A stretch of DNA of 47,106 nt from Advenella kashmirensis W13003. Lineage in GTDB: Bacteria; Pseudomonadota; Gammaproteobacteria; Burkholderiales; Burkholderiaceae_B. Under the pieces are notes generated by a model that searched no databases, had not been told where the DNA came from, and was given only the letters and a program-made list of their open reading frames with translations. Shown piece by piece: positions 7,968 through 16,889 of the stretch; the stretch's first letter is position 1, and the number at the start of each line of letters is the position of its first letter. The DNA lies in assembly GCF_000506985.1 (NCBI RefSeq), contig NZ_KI650981.1, forward strand, positions 1 to 47,106. Direction: 5' to 3'. Both the position numbers and the translations under genes were made by a program.

Positions 7968-9164
7968 ATGGTCTCACAAAATTCTACTTCACAGCAGTCT
8001 GTGGGCGTGGTGACGCCCCAGTTTCTTCAGTTCGATGAACCGCTTACGCTCAGCAGCGGCCAGATTCTGCCCTCGTATACCCTTGCCGTGGAAACCTATG
8101 GCAGGCTCAATGCGCAACGCAGCAATGCCGTGCTGGTCTGCCATGCCCTGAACGCCTCGCATCACGCCGCCGGCGTGTCAGCCACCGATGAAAAAGATAT
8201 CGGCTGGTGGGACAATATGGTGGGACCGGGCAAACCGCTAGATACCAATATTTTCTTTGTGATATGCATCAATAACCTGGGTTCGTGCTTTGGTTCGACA
8301 GGCCCGGCCTCCATTGATCCTGCTACCGGCAAACCCTGGGGCGCTGCCTTTCCGGTCGTCACTGTTGAAGACTGGGTCAGCGCCCAGACGAGAGTGGCGG
8401 ATCATTTCGGTATTGCGCGGTTCGCTGCGGTCATGGGCGGGTCGCTGGGCGGTATGCAGGCGCTGAGCTGGGCCATTGATCTGCCTGAACGCATTGCGCA
8501 CTGCGTGGTCATTGCCAGTACGACGAGCCTGTCGGCACAGAATATCGCGTTTAACGAAGTGGCCCGCCGCGCTATTATCAGTGATCCGGATTTTCACGGC
8601 GGAAATTATTACGAATACGATACCGTGCCTGCCCGCGGCCTGTCGGTCGCACGCATGGTCGGGCATATTACCTATCTGTCCGATGATGATATGGCAGAAA
8701 AATTTGGCCGCACTCAGCGTAATCCTGCTGAAGATGGCCGCTTCCGGTTTGGCTATGATGTCGAATTCGAAGTGGAATCGTACCTGCGCTACCAGGGCGA
8801 GAAGTTTTCCCGTTATTTCGATGCCAATACTTATCTGCTGATTACGCGCGCGCTGGATTATTTTGACCCGGGCGGCCGGCACGGCGGTGATCTGACCGAG
8901 GCTTTGCGGCCGGCACAGGCCGAGTTCCTGACGGTATCTTTTACGACCGATTGGCGTTTTCCGCCAGAGCGCTCCCGCGAGCTGGTCAAGGCGCTGCTGA
9001 AAAATGGTCAACAGGTCACCTATGCCGAAATCGATGCACCGCATGGGCACGATGCATTCCTGCTGGATGACCCGCGCTATCATGCGGTGGTCAGGGCCTA
9101 CTATCAACGTATCGCGGCCAGCCTGAACCTGGAATCGGCAGAACTTGTGCAGGACGCAGCATGA
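7968..9164 (+). CDS. metX: Homoserine O-acyltransferase (MetX)
   Basis: A 398-residue α/β-hydrolase-fold enzyme that acylates homoserine, the first dedicated step of methionine synthesis. The nucleophile is S159 in MGGSLGGMQ. The other catalytic residues are probably D328 (in [10 protein letters not shown]) and the histidine of HGHDAFLL (359-365). Other MetX marks are CHALNASHH and [12 protein letters not shown]. Family members use acetyl-CoA or succinyl-CoA. Several betaproteobacterial MetX proteins are annotated as succinyltransferases, so the acyl donor is left open. A SAM-II riboswitch sits directly upstream, and the stop overlaps the metW start (ATGA). Confidence 0.95.
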   Translation: MVSQNSTSQQSVGVVTPQFLQFDEPLTLSSGQILPSYTLAVETYGRLNAQRSNAVLVCHALNASHHAAGVSATDEKDIGWWDNMVGPGKPLDTNIFFVICINNLGSCFGSTGPASIDPATGKPWGAAFPVVTVEDWVSAQTRVADHFGIARFAAVMGGSLGGMQALSWAIDLPERIAHCVVIASTTSLSAQNIAFNEVARRAIISDPDFHGGNYYEYDTVPARGLSVARMVGHITYLSDDDMAEKFGRTQRNPAEDGRFRFGYDVEFEVESYLRYQGEKFSRYFDANTYLLITRALDYFDPGGRHGGDLTEALRPAQAEFLTVSFTTDWRFPPERSRELVKALLKNGQQVTYAEIDAPHGHDAFLLDDPRYHAVVRAYYQRIAASLNLESAELVQDAA

Positions 9165-9781
9165 CGACACACACTGAACAGAAAAAAGTACGGGCAGACC
9201 TGTTGCGTATTGCGGGCTGGGTTCGCGATGATTCCCGGGTACTTGACCTGGGTTGCGGCGATGGTGCGTTGCTTGCGCATTTGCAGAACCGGCGCGGCGT
9301 GACCGCCGTGGGCGTGGAAAAAGAAGATGCGCTGGTCATCGCCTGCGTCAACAAGGGTGTGCGAGTCATACAGCAAAACCTGGAAGACGGGCTGGCCATG
9401 TTCGATGACGGCCAGTTCGATACGGTTGTGCTGTCGCAGACGTTGCAGGCAGTGGTGAACACGGAACATATCCTGAAAGAGATGGGACGCGTTGCGCGCT
9501 ATGGCGTCGTGTCGTTCCCCAACTTCGGTCACTGGACGCACGGCCTGTCCATTCTGAACGGACGCATGCCCGTTACGGGCCAGATGCCCTACGAATGGTA
9601 TAACACGCCCAATATTCACTTGTGTACGCTGAAGGATTTCGAGGACCTGGCAACGCGTCTGGGTTTCCGAATTCTTGAACGGGCCACGTTCCGCGACGAG
9701 ACCGAGATTTCACTGATGCCCAGTCTGCGAAGCACCCTGGCGGTCTATCATTTTGAAACTGACAGAAAGCCGGCATCATGA
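9161..9781 (+). CDS. metW: Methionine biosynthesis protein MetW
   Basis: A 206-residue protein with a class I methyltransferase fold. SAM-binding motif [13 protein letters not shown], spans residues 27-38. The family-specific region [11 protein letters not shown] and the segment [15 protein letters not shown] are present. MetW is usually encoded next to metX, and in several bacteria it is required with MetX for homoserine acylation. Its own chemistry is not settled. The start overlaps the metX stop by four bases and the stop overlaps the ampG start by four bases, so all three are translationally coupled under the riboswitch. Confidence 0.94.
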   Translation: MTTHTEQKKVRADLLRIAGWVRDDSRVLDLGCGDGALLAHLQNRRGVTAVGVEKEDALVIACVNKGVRVIQQNLEDGLAMFDDGQFDTVVLSQTLQAVVNTEHILKEMGRVARYGVVSFPNFGHWTHGLSILNGRMPVTGQMPYEWYNTPNIHLCTLKDFEDLATRLGFRILERATFRDETEISLMPSLRSTLAVYHFETDRKPAS

Positions 9782-11055
9782 TCAATCTGATCCGCCCTTA
9801 CCTGAGTCCGCGTGTTTACCCGCTACTGCTGCTGGGTCTGGCCAGCGGATTGCCCCTGGCCCTGACGGGCGGTACGCTGCAGGCCTGGGCCACGGTTGAA
9901 GATGTACCGCTCAAGGAAATCGGCTTTCTGACGCTGGTGGGAGCGGCTTATACCTTCAAGTTTCTGTGGGCACCGCTGATTGACCGTTATATGCCGCCCT
10001 TTCTGGGACGGCGGCGCGGCTGGATGGCGTTGTCGCAGATTTTCCTGGGGTTGGCGATTTGCGGCATGGGCCTGTTGGACCCGTCCCGGTCTTTGTTCTG
10101 GCTCGCGGCGCTGGCGACACTGGTGGCCTTTCTGTCGGCGACACAGGATATTGCCTTTGATGCCTATAGTGCTGATGTGCTGCGTCATGAAGAGCGTGCT
10201 GCCGGTGCGGCGATCCGTACCCTGGGCTATCGTGTGGGAATGATTGCGTCGGGCGGCCTGGCGATTTGGCTGGCTGCAGTATGGACGGGCTGGGGCAGCA
10301 TGTATATTCTCATGGGCCTGCTGATGTTCGGCGCGGCCGTCCTGACCTGGCTGGCGCCCGAGCCGGAGGTGACGGGTGCCAATGACGCACCGCGCACACT
10401 TTATGATGCTTTTACCGTGCCCTTTCAGGAGTTTTTTTCACGCAAGGGCGCACTCAGCATTCTGGCGTTGATTGTGCTTTACAAACTGGGTGATGCCTTT
10501 GCCGGTGCGCTCTCGACCACATTTCTGATTCGCGGGGCGGGCTTCTCACCCGAAGTGGTCGGCACGGTCAATAAAATACTTGCTGTGATCGCGACCATTG
10601 TGGGGGCACTGATCGGCGGTGGAATCATGGGTAAACTGGGGCTGTATCGGTCGCTGATGCTGTTTGGCCTGCTGCAGGCGCTGTCAAATCTGATGTATAC
10701 GATGATCGCGTTGCACCCCCAGCACTTGCCGCTGATGGCGCTGGGCGTGGGTTTCGAAAACCTGTGCGGTGGTCTGGGCACGGCTGCGTTTGTGGCCTTG
10801 CTGATGGCGTTATGTCATGTGCAATTTACCGCCAGTCAGTTTGCGCTGTTGTCCGCCTTGTCTGCAGTGGGACGGGTGTTTGTGGCCGGACCGCTTACGC
10901 CGCCGATTGTAGAGGCCTATGGCTGGCCGCTGTTTTTTGTGTTTACTTTTTTTATTGCGCTGCCAGGACTGCTTGTCCTGTGGCTGATGCGCGCCGAAAT
11001 CAAAGGGCTGGAAAAAGACCCTTCGCCGGCGGTTCGGACATCTGCAGCGGATTGA
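9778..11055 (+). CDS. ampG: AmpG-family muropeptide permease (MFS)
   Basis: A 425-residue inner-membrane transporter with about 12 predicted helices. The N-terminus is the AmpG pattern: LLLGLASGLPLALTGGTLQAW, with the first loop entering FKFLWAPLIDRY and the basic GRRRGWM segment. TQDIAFDAYSADVL, with its acidic residues in a helix, is also characteristic. AmpG imports anhydro-muropeptides released during wall turnover so that they can be recycled, and in many bacteria this feeds β-lactamase control. The gene is coupled to metW by a four-base overlap, which puts it in the methionine operon. Confidence 0.9.
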   Translation: MINLIRPYLSPRVYPLLLLGLASGLPLALTGGTLQAWATVEDVPLKEIGFLTLVGAAYTFKFLWAPLIDRYMPPFLGRRRGWMALSQIFLGLAICGMGLLDPSRSLFWLAALATLVAFLSATQDIAFDAYSADVLRHEERAAGAAIRTLGYRVGMIASGGLAIWLAAVWTGWGSMYILMGLLMFGAAVLTWLAPEPEVTGANDAPRTLYDAFTVPFQEFFSRKGALSILALIVLYKLGDAFAGALSTTFLIRGAGFSPEVVGTVNKILAVIATIVGALIGGGIMGKLGLYRSLMLFGLLQALSNLMYTMIALHPQHLPLMALGVGFENLCGGLGTAAFVALLMALCHVQFTASQFALLSALSAVGRVFVAGPLTPPIVEAYGWPLFFVFTFFIALPGLLVLWLMRAEIKGLEKDPSPAVRTSAAD

Positions 11056-11067
11056 ACGAGGTCAGTA

Positions 11068-11958
11068 ATGAATGTGACGATCAAAAGAGCGGCTCAGGGA
11101 ATGCTGGCTTTGTCCTGTACGCTGACCCTGTCGGCGATGGCGCAGACCCCCTCGCAGCCGGAACCCGCTGCGGGCGGGCAGCCGACTGAGTCGATCTCGA
11201 CGACGCCGGCAGGGGCAGCCGATCCGGCCAGGATACCCGGCGCGGACGGCGCCACGGTTGAACCCAAGGTGACGCCTGCCATGCCGGCCAACCCGGATAA
11301 CGGTGAAAACCGGGTTCCGGTGGGTGTGCCTGGATCCCTGCAGGCACGTGTCGCGGCTTGTACCATGTGCCACGGCGCGACTGGTGTGCAGGGCGCCGAC
11401 GCCTTTTATCCGCGCATTGCCGGCAAGCCCGCAGAATATTTATATCAACAGTTACTGCGTTTTCGGGAAGGGCGGCGCGAGTATCTGCCCATGCAGCGGC
11501 TACTGGTGACCCTGTCCGATGCCTATCTGCATGAAATCGCGGTCTGGTTCAGCCAGCAGAAGCCTGAATATCCACCCTCTGCTCCTTTGAACGTGTCTCC
11601 GGACATTCTGAAGCAGGGTGAGCAGTTGGTACGCCATGGCGCTCATGATCGCAATATCCCTGCCTGTGTTGCCTGTCATGGCGAGAACCTGAAAGGCATG
11701 CAGCCGGCGATTCCGGGGCTGACCGGCCTGACCAATGAATATATTACGGCACAGATGGGCGCCTGGCAGTATGGTATTCGTCATTCCGTAGACCCCGATT
11801 GCATGGGAGAGATTGCCAGGAAAATGACCTCTGCCGAAGTACAGGCGGTGTCGGCCTGGCTGGCTGTGCAGGACCCGGGCACGCCAGACAAGATTAATGC
11901 CGCGGCCAGGACGCCGGTCGTCTGTGGTATTCAGAATGAATCGGGAGCACGGCAATGA
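11068..11958 (+). CDS. Exported di-haem cytochrome c, c4-like
   Basis: A 296-residue periplasmic protein with a signal peptide (cleavage near AMAQ). A proline/alanine-rich linker of about 60 residues is followed by two c-type haem sites: CTMCH at 98-102 and CVACH at 200-204. The repeated pattern around the haems (YPRIAGKPAEYLYQQLLRFR, and PGLTGLTNEYITAQMGAW) is that of cytochrome c4 and related di-haem electron carriers. It starts 12 bases after ampG and its stop overlaps the start of the next cytochrome gene by four bases. The pair is thus likely made together as an electron-transfer chain. Confidence 0.9.
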   Translation: MNVTIKRAAQGMLALSCTLTLSAMAQTPSQPEPAAGGQPTESISTTPAGAADPARIPGADGATVEPKVTPAMPANPDNGENRVPVGVPGSLQARVAACTMCHGATGVQGADAFYPRIAGKPAEYLYQQLLRFREGRREYLPMQRLLVTLSDAYLHEIAVWFSQQKPEYPPSAPLNVSPDILKQGEQLVRHGAHDRNIPACVACHGENLKGMQPAIPGLTGLTNEYITAQMGAWQYGIRHSVDPDCMGEIARKMTSAEVQAVSAWLAVQDPGTPDKINAAARTPVVCGIQNESGARQ

Positions 11959-13229
11959 AATGGTTTATACGCGCAGTGGCCGCGATCGTGGTGATTGGCA
12001 TTCTGGTAGCCGGCGGCCTGTTCTGGCTGGGCTCGCGTGACGGCGTGCTTGTCGCCTCGACCCTGACCGGTGGCAAAGCCTCTTCCGAAGTGGTTGCACG
12101 CGGGAAGTATTTGACCCAGATTGGCAATTGCGTGGGCTGCCATACTGCGGTGAATACCCCCGAATTTTCCGGAGGCAGCGGGCTGAAAACCCAATTCGGC
12201 ACGTTCTTTGCACCCAATATCACACCTGATCCGGAAAAGGGCATTGGCCGCTGGAGCGCCGATGACTTCTGGCAGGTACTGCATAACGGCAAGGCTCCCG
12301 ATGGCTCGCTGCTATACCCGGCTTTTCCGTACCAGAGCTACTCGCATTTGAGTCGTGCCGATTCGGATGCGATTTTCAGCTATCTGAAAACGCTGCCTGC
12401 AAGTGATCGCCAGGCGCCGGCGCACGATCTGCGCACACCGTTCAATATGCGTTTTCTGCTGGCGTTCTGGCGTGCGCTGTATTTCCGGCCTGCCGATGCC
12501 GTGGCGCAAACACCGGCCTCCGACGACGCGCCCTTGCGGGGGCGCCACCTCGTGGACGGCATTGCCCATTGCGCAGAGTGTCACACTCCTCGTAATCGTC
12601 TGGGGGGAATGGATGTAAGCCGGTCGCTGCAGGGTGGAAAAATGTCCGACGGCATTTGGTATGCCCCTGCGCTGACAGGCGATACCGATGGTGGCCTGGG
12701 CCACTGGAGCGAGCAGGATATTGCGGATCTGTTGTTGACGGGCTTATCGGCGCATGGCGCCGTTGTGGGGCCCATGAGTGAGGCCTTGCGTGGGGTGCAG
12801 TATCTGAACGGGCAGGACGTGAGCGATATTGCTGTCTACCTGAAGTCGCTGCCGGCCGCGGGCTTGAAGAGCGGCTCGACGGGAGAAGTCAACGATACCC
12901 TGTATTCAATGGGTAAGAAAATCTACGGGCAATACTGCGCTGCCTGTCATCAGGCCGATGGCACCGGGCTGGATAACGCCTGGCCCTCGCTGGATGGCAA
13001 CAGCCTGGTGCGCGGCCAGGATGTGACCGGCCTGCTGCGCGTCATTATGGATGGCGGCTTTACGCCGACCACCGAAAAAACGCCGCAGCCTTACGGTATG
13101 CCGCCCTTCAGGCACTTTCTGAACGATCTGGAAATTGCGGCGGCGGCTACATATATTCGCAATACCTGGAGCAACCAGTCAGGCGGCGTCAATCAGCGCA
13201 GCGTCAACCGCGTGCGCAATATCGATTGA
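11955..13229 (+). CDS. Membrane-anchored tri-haem cytochrome c, dehydrogenase-subunit type
   Basis: A 424-residue protein with an N-terminal hydrophobic anchor or signal (about residues 5-27) and three haem-binding sites: CVGCH (59-63), CAECH (206-210) and CAACH (328-332). Size and architecture match the cytochrome c subunits of alcohol, gluconate and aldehyde dehydrogenases (AdhB/GndC type). Those carry electrons from a periplasmic dehydrogenase to ubiquinone or an oxidase. No dehydrogenase subunit lies next to it, and its nearest partner is the di-haem cytochrome. The start ATG overlaps the preceding stop (ATGA). It ends eight bases before the convergent xthA stop. Confidence 0.9.
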   Translation: MKWFIRAVAAIVVIGILVAGGLFWLGSRDGVLVASTLTGGKASSEVVARGKYLTQIGNCVGCHTAVNTPEFSGGSGLKTQFGTFFAPNITPDPEKGIGRWSADDFWQVLHNGKAPDGSLLYPAFPYQSYSHLSRADSDAIFSYLKTLPASDRQAPAHDLRTPFNMRFLLAFWRALYFRPADAVAQTPASDDAPLRGRHLVDGIAHCAECHTPRNRLGGMDVSRSLQGGKMSDGIWYAPALTGDTDGGLGHWSEQDIADLLLTGLSAHGAVVGPMSEALRGVQYLNGQDVSDIAVYLKSLPAAGLKSGSTGEVNDTLYSMGKKIYGQYCAACHQADGTGLDNAWPSLDGNSLVRGQDVTGLLRVIMDGGFTPTTEKTPQPYGMPPFRHFLNDLEIAAAATYIRNTWSNQSGGVNQRSVNRVRNID

Positions 13230-13237
13230 CGTTCGGG

Positions 13238-14041
13238 CTATTTGGCGACGAAGGGCGCCAACTTCCAGTCGTAATCGATGGTCAGCGGCGCGTGGTCCGA
13301 GAAGCGCTCATCTTTGTAGATGGACGTTGCCATGGCTTTGTCGGCGATGCCCGGCGTGGCGATCTGGTAATCAATACGCCAGCCTACGTTCTTTGCCCAG
13401 GCCTGTCCGCGGTTGCTCCACCAGGTGTACTGGTCGGGCTCGGCGTTCACCTTGCGAAATACGTCCACAAAGCCGCGCCGGTCAAACACATCTGAAATCC
13501 AGGCACGCTCTTCTGGCGTAAAGCCGGAGTTTTTCAGATTGCCTTTCCAGTTTTTCAGATCGATTTCCTTGTGCGCAATATTCCAGTCGCCACAAATAAT
13601 ATAGTTGTGGCCCGTTTTTTTGTAGTCTTCCATCATGGCGTCGACCCAGGGACCGAAGTGATCCAGGAAACGGAATTTGGCTGCCTGCCGTTCTTCTCCG
13701 CTGGACCCTGAAGGCAGGTAGGCGCTGATAATGGTCAGGTCCTTGAAGTCGGCGCGCAGGATCCGGCCTTCGCGGTCGAATTCCTCGCAGGCCATGCCGG
13801 CGTTGACCTGGGCATCGTGCCTGAGATACAGGCCCACGCCGCTATAGCCTTTTTTCTCGGCATGGCAGAAGTAGCCGGTGTAGTTCAGCGGATGGCGCAG
13901 TTCGTCAATCAGGTCGGCATCCTGGATTTTGATTTCCTGCAGGCAGACGACATCTGCATTATGTTTTTCAAGCCAGGGCGCCAGGCCCTTGCGAAATGCA
14001 GAACGCAAACCGTTAACGTTGAGTGAAGTGACACGAAGCAC
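13238..14041 (-). CDS. xthA: Exodeoxyribonuclease III (AP endonuclease)
   Basis: A 267-residue enzyme that cuts DNA at abasic sites and degrades duplex DNA from 3' ends. GTG at 14041 is chosen as start because AAAGGA lies six bases upstream and the product begins at once with the family sequence LRVTSLNVNGLRSAF. The longer frame to 14140 adds unrelated residues. Catalytic residues of the endonuclease/exonuclease/phosphatase fold are visible: N10, E36 in LQEIK, D152/N154 in GDWN, and D249/H250 in SDH. It is convergent with the cytochrome operon and lies downstream of an EamA transporter gene on the same strand. Confidence 0.95.
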   Translation of the reverse strand: MLRVTSLNVNGLRSAFRKGLAPWLEKHNADVVCLQEIKIQDADLIDELRHPLNYTGYFCHAEKKGYSGVGLYLRHDAQVNAGMACEEFDREGRILRADFKDLTIISAYLPSGSSGEERQAAKFRFLDHFGPWVDAMMEDYKKTGHNYIICGDWNIAHKEIDLKNWKGNLKNSGFTPEERAWISDVFDRRGFVDVFRKVNAEPDQYTWWSNRGQAWAKNVGWRIDYQIATPGIADKAMATSIYKDERFSDHAPLTIDYDWKLAPFVAK

Positions 14042-14106
14042 GGGGAATCCTTTTAATAGAGTCGGCGTATGGGCTATTGTACGCGCCTGGCGCCCGCGGC
14101 TTGCGG

Positions 14107-14967
14107 TCAGGCGGCATGTCCGGGCTGTTTTCTTGGGCACACGGCGGCGGCAATAATCAGTATCGCGCCCAGCGCCATGCGCAGTGTGGGCTGTTCGTTG
14201 AACAGGATCATGGCAAATGCAATGGCATACACCGGTTCGAGGGCAATGATCAGCCCGGCACTGCGGGCGGTGATGCTGCGCAGGCTATGGACGAACAGAA
14301 AATGCGATAGCGCAGTACACATGACGCCAAGTACGATCAGCCAGAGCAGGCTGTCACCGGACAGGACGAACATACCGCTCAGGCCCAGGGGCAGGCACAG
14401 CAGCATCACGACCAGATTCTGCCAGAAGGCGACCTGGATGGCGTTCAGCCCGCCAAGCGTACGATTGATCAGGGCCAGCGTTGCGAACGTGATAGCAGAC
14501 AGAATGCCCCAGAACAGGCCGATCGTGCCTGCATTGTTCAGGTCAATCGCCGGGGTTACCAGGATCAGGCCGCTGATGACCAAGATTACCAGAAGCCAGT
14601 CGATGAGATTGACCTGGTCTTTGAGAACCAGTCTTTCAAGCAGTGTGATAAATGCGGGGAAGCTGGCAAACCCGAGGGTGGCAATCGCAATGCCGCCGGT
14701 TTTGACGGCAATGAAAAAAGTGACCCAGTGGATGGCAAGGGCGATCCCCGAACACAACAGCGAGACAATGCTGCGTCTTTGCAACCCCTTGATGAGAGGC
14801 GTCTTCAGGTAGAAGGCAACTGCCCACAGAGCGATAATGGCAAACAGTGCCCGTCCGAAGGTGATGGTCATGGCCGGGGCGACAATGATATGCCCCAGTA
14901 CGCCGGTAAGTCCAAAAAAGACGGCGGCGATATGCGCGCTCGCCAGCCCATGCTGCCGCGGTGTCAT
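14107..14967 (-). CDS. EamA-type drug/metabolite transporter (DMT superfamily)
   Basis: A 286-residue membrane protein with about ten helices arranged as two EamA repeats. The first covers about residues 10-135 and the second about 145-280. The second ends in the characteristic segment LEPVYAIAFAMILFNEQPT, followed by GAILIIAAAV. Members export metabolites or amino acids, but the substrate cannot be deduced. It is on the same strand as xthA, 65 bases upstream of it, and may be cotranscribed. The start ATG has no strong ribosome-binding site. Confidence 0.9.
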   Translation of the reverse strand: MTPRQHGLASAHIAAVFFGLTGVLGHIIVAPAMTITFGRALFAIIALWAVAFYLKTPLIKGLQRRSIVSLLCSGIALAIHWVTFFIAVKTGGIAIATLGFASFPAFITLLERLVLKDQVNLIDWLLVILVISGLILVTPAIDLNNAGTIGLFWGILSAITFATLALINRTLGGLNAIQVAFWQNLVVMLLCLPLGLSGMFVLSGDSLLWLIVLGVMCTALSHFLFVHSLRSITARSAGLIIALEPVYAIAFAMILFNEQPTLRMALGAILIIAAAVCPRKQPGHAA

Positions 14968-15151
14968 GATGTTTCGTTCAAATAGGAAAAAACCGTATTG
15001 TGGAGGTCAGGCCTGTATTTGGCAAGCGAACCGGGGCGGGTGCTGTCACAATCCAGGTGAGCACTGTCATCAGGCGACCGTCAAATGCCGACGATCACGC
15101 TGGTGTCGCGATCGGAACGATACAGCCCGACACGGAGTGACCTGGCCTGTC

Positions 15152-15958
15152 TTATGCGTCTGGCTGAGCGAAGCGGAAGCTGGATGCGGTAATGGATCCA
15201 AAAGCGTGACGTTCATGGTAAGACAGCGCTGCGGGGTCGCCACCTGCGGCGCCGACCGCGACCATCAGGGGAATCAAATGGTCTTCGCGTGCATGGGCGA
15301 GTCGGGCCGATGGCGCCTGCTCCCAGTCTGCGAGGCCCTGCACACGCTCCTGGGGAGTGCTCTGGACAACGATGCGTTGCAGCCAGGCGTCAAATTGCGC
15401 CGAGGGCTGCGCGCCGCGTTCATCCAGCAGCCGCAAATTGTGATAGCTCAGGCCGCTGCCGATGATGAGCACGCCTTCGTCTCTGAGTGGTGCCAGCAGT
15501 GCGCCCAGTTGCAGATGAAACTGCGGGTCAAAGTCTGCGCGAATCGAAAGCTGCACCATGGGAATCGTAGCCTGGGGGAAGGCCACTGCCATGGGCACAA
15601 ATGCACCATGATCGAAACCGCGCTGCGCGTCCTGCCTGACAGATACATTGCCCGCCTGCAGCAGCGCTTCTACGCGTGCTGCCAGGGCCGGATCGCCGGG
15701 TGCCGGATATTGTACCGAGTAGGTATGTTCCGGAAAGCCGTAATAGTCGTAAAGCATTCCGGGCTGCGCGCCCGTGCCGACGGTTATTTCGTCTGTGATC
15801 CAATGGGCGGAAACCATCAGCACGGCTTTGGGGGTGGCTGGCAGTTCTGACGGTAAGTGCTGGAGCGATTGGTTCAGCGCGGCATACATGGACTGCCACT
15901 CCTCGACCCAGGGCCAGGGACCGCCGCCGTGCGAAATAAAATAAACTGGCATTGTCAT
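15152..15958 (-). CDS. Extradiol ring-cleavage dioxygenase, 4,5-DOPA dioxygenase (YgiD/LigB) family
   Basis: A 268-residue class III extradiol dioxygenase related to LigB and plant/bacterial DODA. Probable metal ligands are H10 (SHGGGP), H52 (SAHW) and H227 (DHLIPLM). Probable catalytic histidines are H117 (HGAFVPM) and H173 (GSGLSYHN). The family opens catechol rings such as DOPA, though the physiological substrate is often unknown. ATG 15958 has GGAGG five bases upstream and is preferred over ATG 15952. It lies downstream of doxX on the same strand and across from a LysR regulator, so all three may form one regulated locus. Confidence 0.9.
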   Translation of the reverse strand: MTMPVYFISHGGGPWPWVEEWQSMYAALNQSLQHLPSELPATPKAVLMVSAHWITDEITVGTGAQPGMLYDYYGFPEHTYSVQYPAPGDPALAARVEALLQAGNVSVRQDAQRGFDHGAFVPMAVAFPQATIPMVQLSIRADFDPQFHLQLGALLAPLRDEGVLIIGSGLSYHNLRLLDERGAQPSAQFDAWLQRIVVQSTPQERVQGLADWEQAPSARLAHAREDHLIPLMVAVGAAGGDPAALSYHERHAFGSITASSFRFAQPDA

Positions 15959-16160
15959 GATGACCTCCGTAACTTAAAAATGGGCAGACCGGCAATCGAC
16001 CTGCTGTGACGGATTCTCCGTCAGTGAAAAGGCCGCTGGTGGGGCCGCAGGCCGTCGCACCCGCAAGGGGCGTAACACGTTAAAAAAGGGAGAGCATGTT
16101 GCTGCGCTATTTGCCGGCAGACAGCCGGGACAGGTATCGCCAGACTGATTTGTGCAGGAA

Positions 16161-16191
16161 GGGCGCACGCAACAGGCTGTTGCCTGCGCCC
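16161..16191 (-). terminator. Strong stem-loop between doxX and the dioxygenase gene
   Basis: GGGCGCACGCAACAG (16161-16175) is complementary to CTGTTGCCTGCGCCC (16177-16191) except for one mismatch, leaving a very short loop. It lies just after the doxX stop on the minus strand. There is no long T tract, so termination is possible but unproven; RNA protection is the alternative. Confidence 0.5.
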
Positions 16192-16217
16192 GATTGTTCG
16201 TTTACAACAATGGCCGA

Positions 16218-16613
16218 TTACAGCTTGCGACGATTATTGTCGATGCTGAAGGCGCCAGAACCGGCTGCGGCAATGAACAGGAAAATGAAGGAGTACAGCA
16301 CGACTGTTTCACCACCATTCATGAGCGGGAACAGGCCGTTGCCCTGCGGGGCATGGGCATAGAAATAAGCCACGGCAGTCATGCCGGAAGCAATAAAGGC
16401 AGCGGAGCGGGTAAACAGACCGAGAATGAGCAAAATGCCGGCAACCAGTTCGATCATGCCTGCAATGCCGGGCATGGAGAGCGCCTGCAGGTTGTCGAAC
16501 ATCTCAATATGGGGTACGTGGAAATATTTGGCCGTACCATGCAGCATGAGGGTGTAGCCTGAGACGATACGAAGAAGGGCAAGGGCGTAGGGAACGAGAT
16601 GGTCTGTTTTCAT
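16218..16613 (-). CDS. DoxX-family membrane protein
   Basis: A 131-residue inner-membrane protein with four predicted helices. It carries DoxX-family marks such as LRIVSGYTLMLHGTAKYF, the conserved helix IELVAGILLILGLFTR, and the loop with AYFYAHAPQG. Bacterial DoxX proteins are often encoded beside oxidoreductases and LysR or MarR regulators and have been linked to redox or thiol stress, but no defined reaction is known. The start ATG has AAAGGA upstream. It is divergent from a LysR-type regulator and upstream of a DODA-type dioxygenase. Confidence 0.9.
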   Translation of the reverse strand: MKTDHLVPYALALLRIVSGYTLMLHGTAKYFHVPHIEMFDNLQALSMPGIAGMIELVAGILLILGLFTRSAAFIASGMTAVAYFYAHAPQGNGLFPLMNGGETVVLYSFIFLFIAAAGSGAFSIDNNRRKL

Positions 16614-16889
16614 GAGTAATCCTTTAGTGATCTGATAAGTACCGATACGGCGGACGCCTCATGTGACTGTATATGTAATTGCAGAAAATCACAATTGAAC
16701 GATCAATTTGCAGCATTGGGCGGCATCGGATAATGTGTAAAACAGTTTAATCGTATTCGATAGGGAAATAAATACTGATATTATTGATGATATGTTTCCT
16801 GTAAGGAAATGATCGTTGCTGCTCATTTGCGACGTAAGCGCTGCCTGTCGGGCGCATGGGATGGTCTTTTTCTATTTCAGGAGTGATAC
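16614..16889. promoter_or_regulatory. Intergenic control region between doxX and the LysR gene
   Basis: 276 bases, clearly more A+T-rich than its surroundings. It contains a perfect palindrome TTTCCT-gta-AGGAAA at 16795-16809, which also satisfies the T-N11-A pattern of LysR-type operators. The palindrome is 80 bases upstream of the LysR gene start and about 180 upstream of doxX. Promoter boxes could not be assigned with confidence. Divergent placement makes this the natural site for the LysR regulator to act. Confidence 0.5.

Noticed and set aside
14069-14812. A 247-codon plus-strand frame opposite the EamA transporter
   Set aside because: The minus strand encodes a coherent ten-helix transporter. 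The plus-strand product has no membrane pattern or family sequence.
14837-15850. A 337-codon plus-strand frame opposite the extradiol dioxygenase
   Set aside because: The dioxygenase on the minus strand has all active-site histidines and a good ribosome-binding site. The plus-strand frame spans an intergenic gap and shows no motif.
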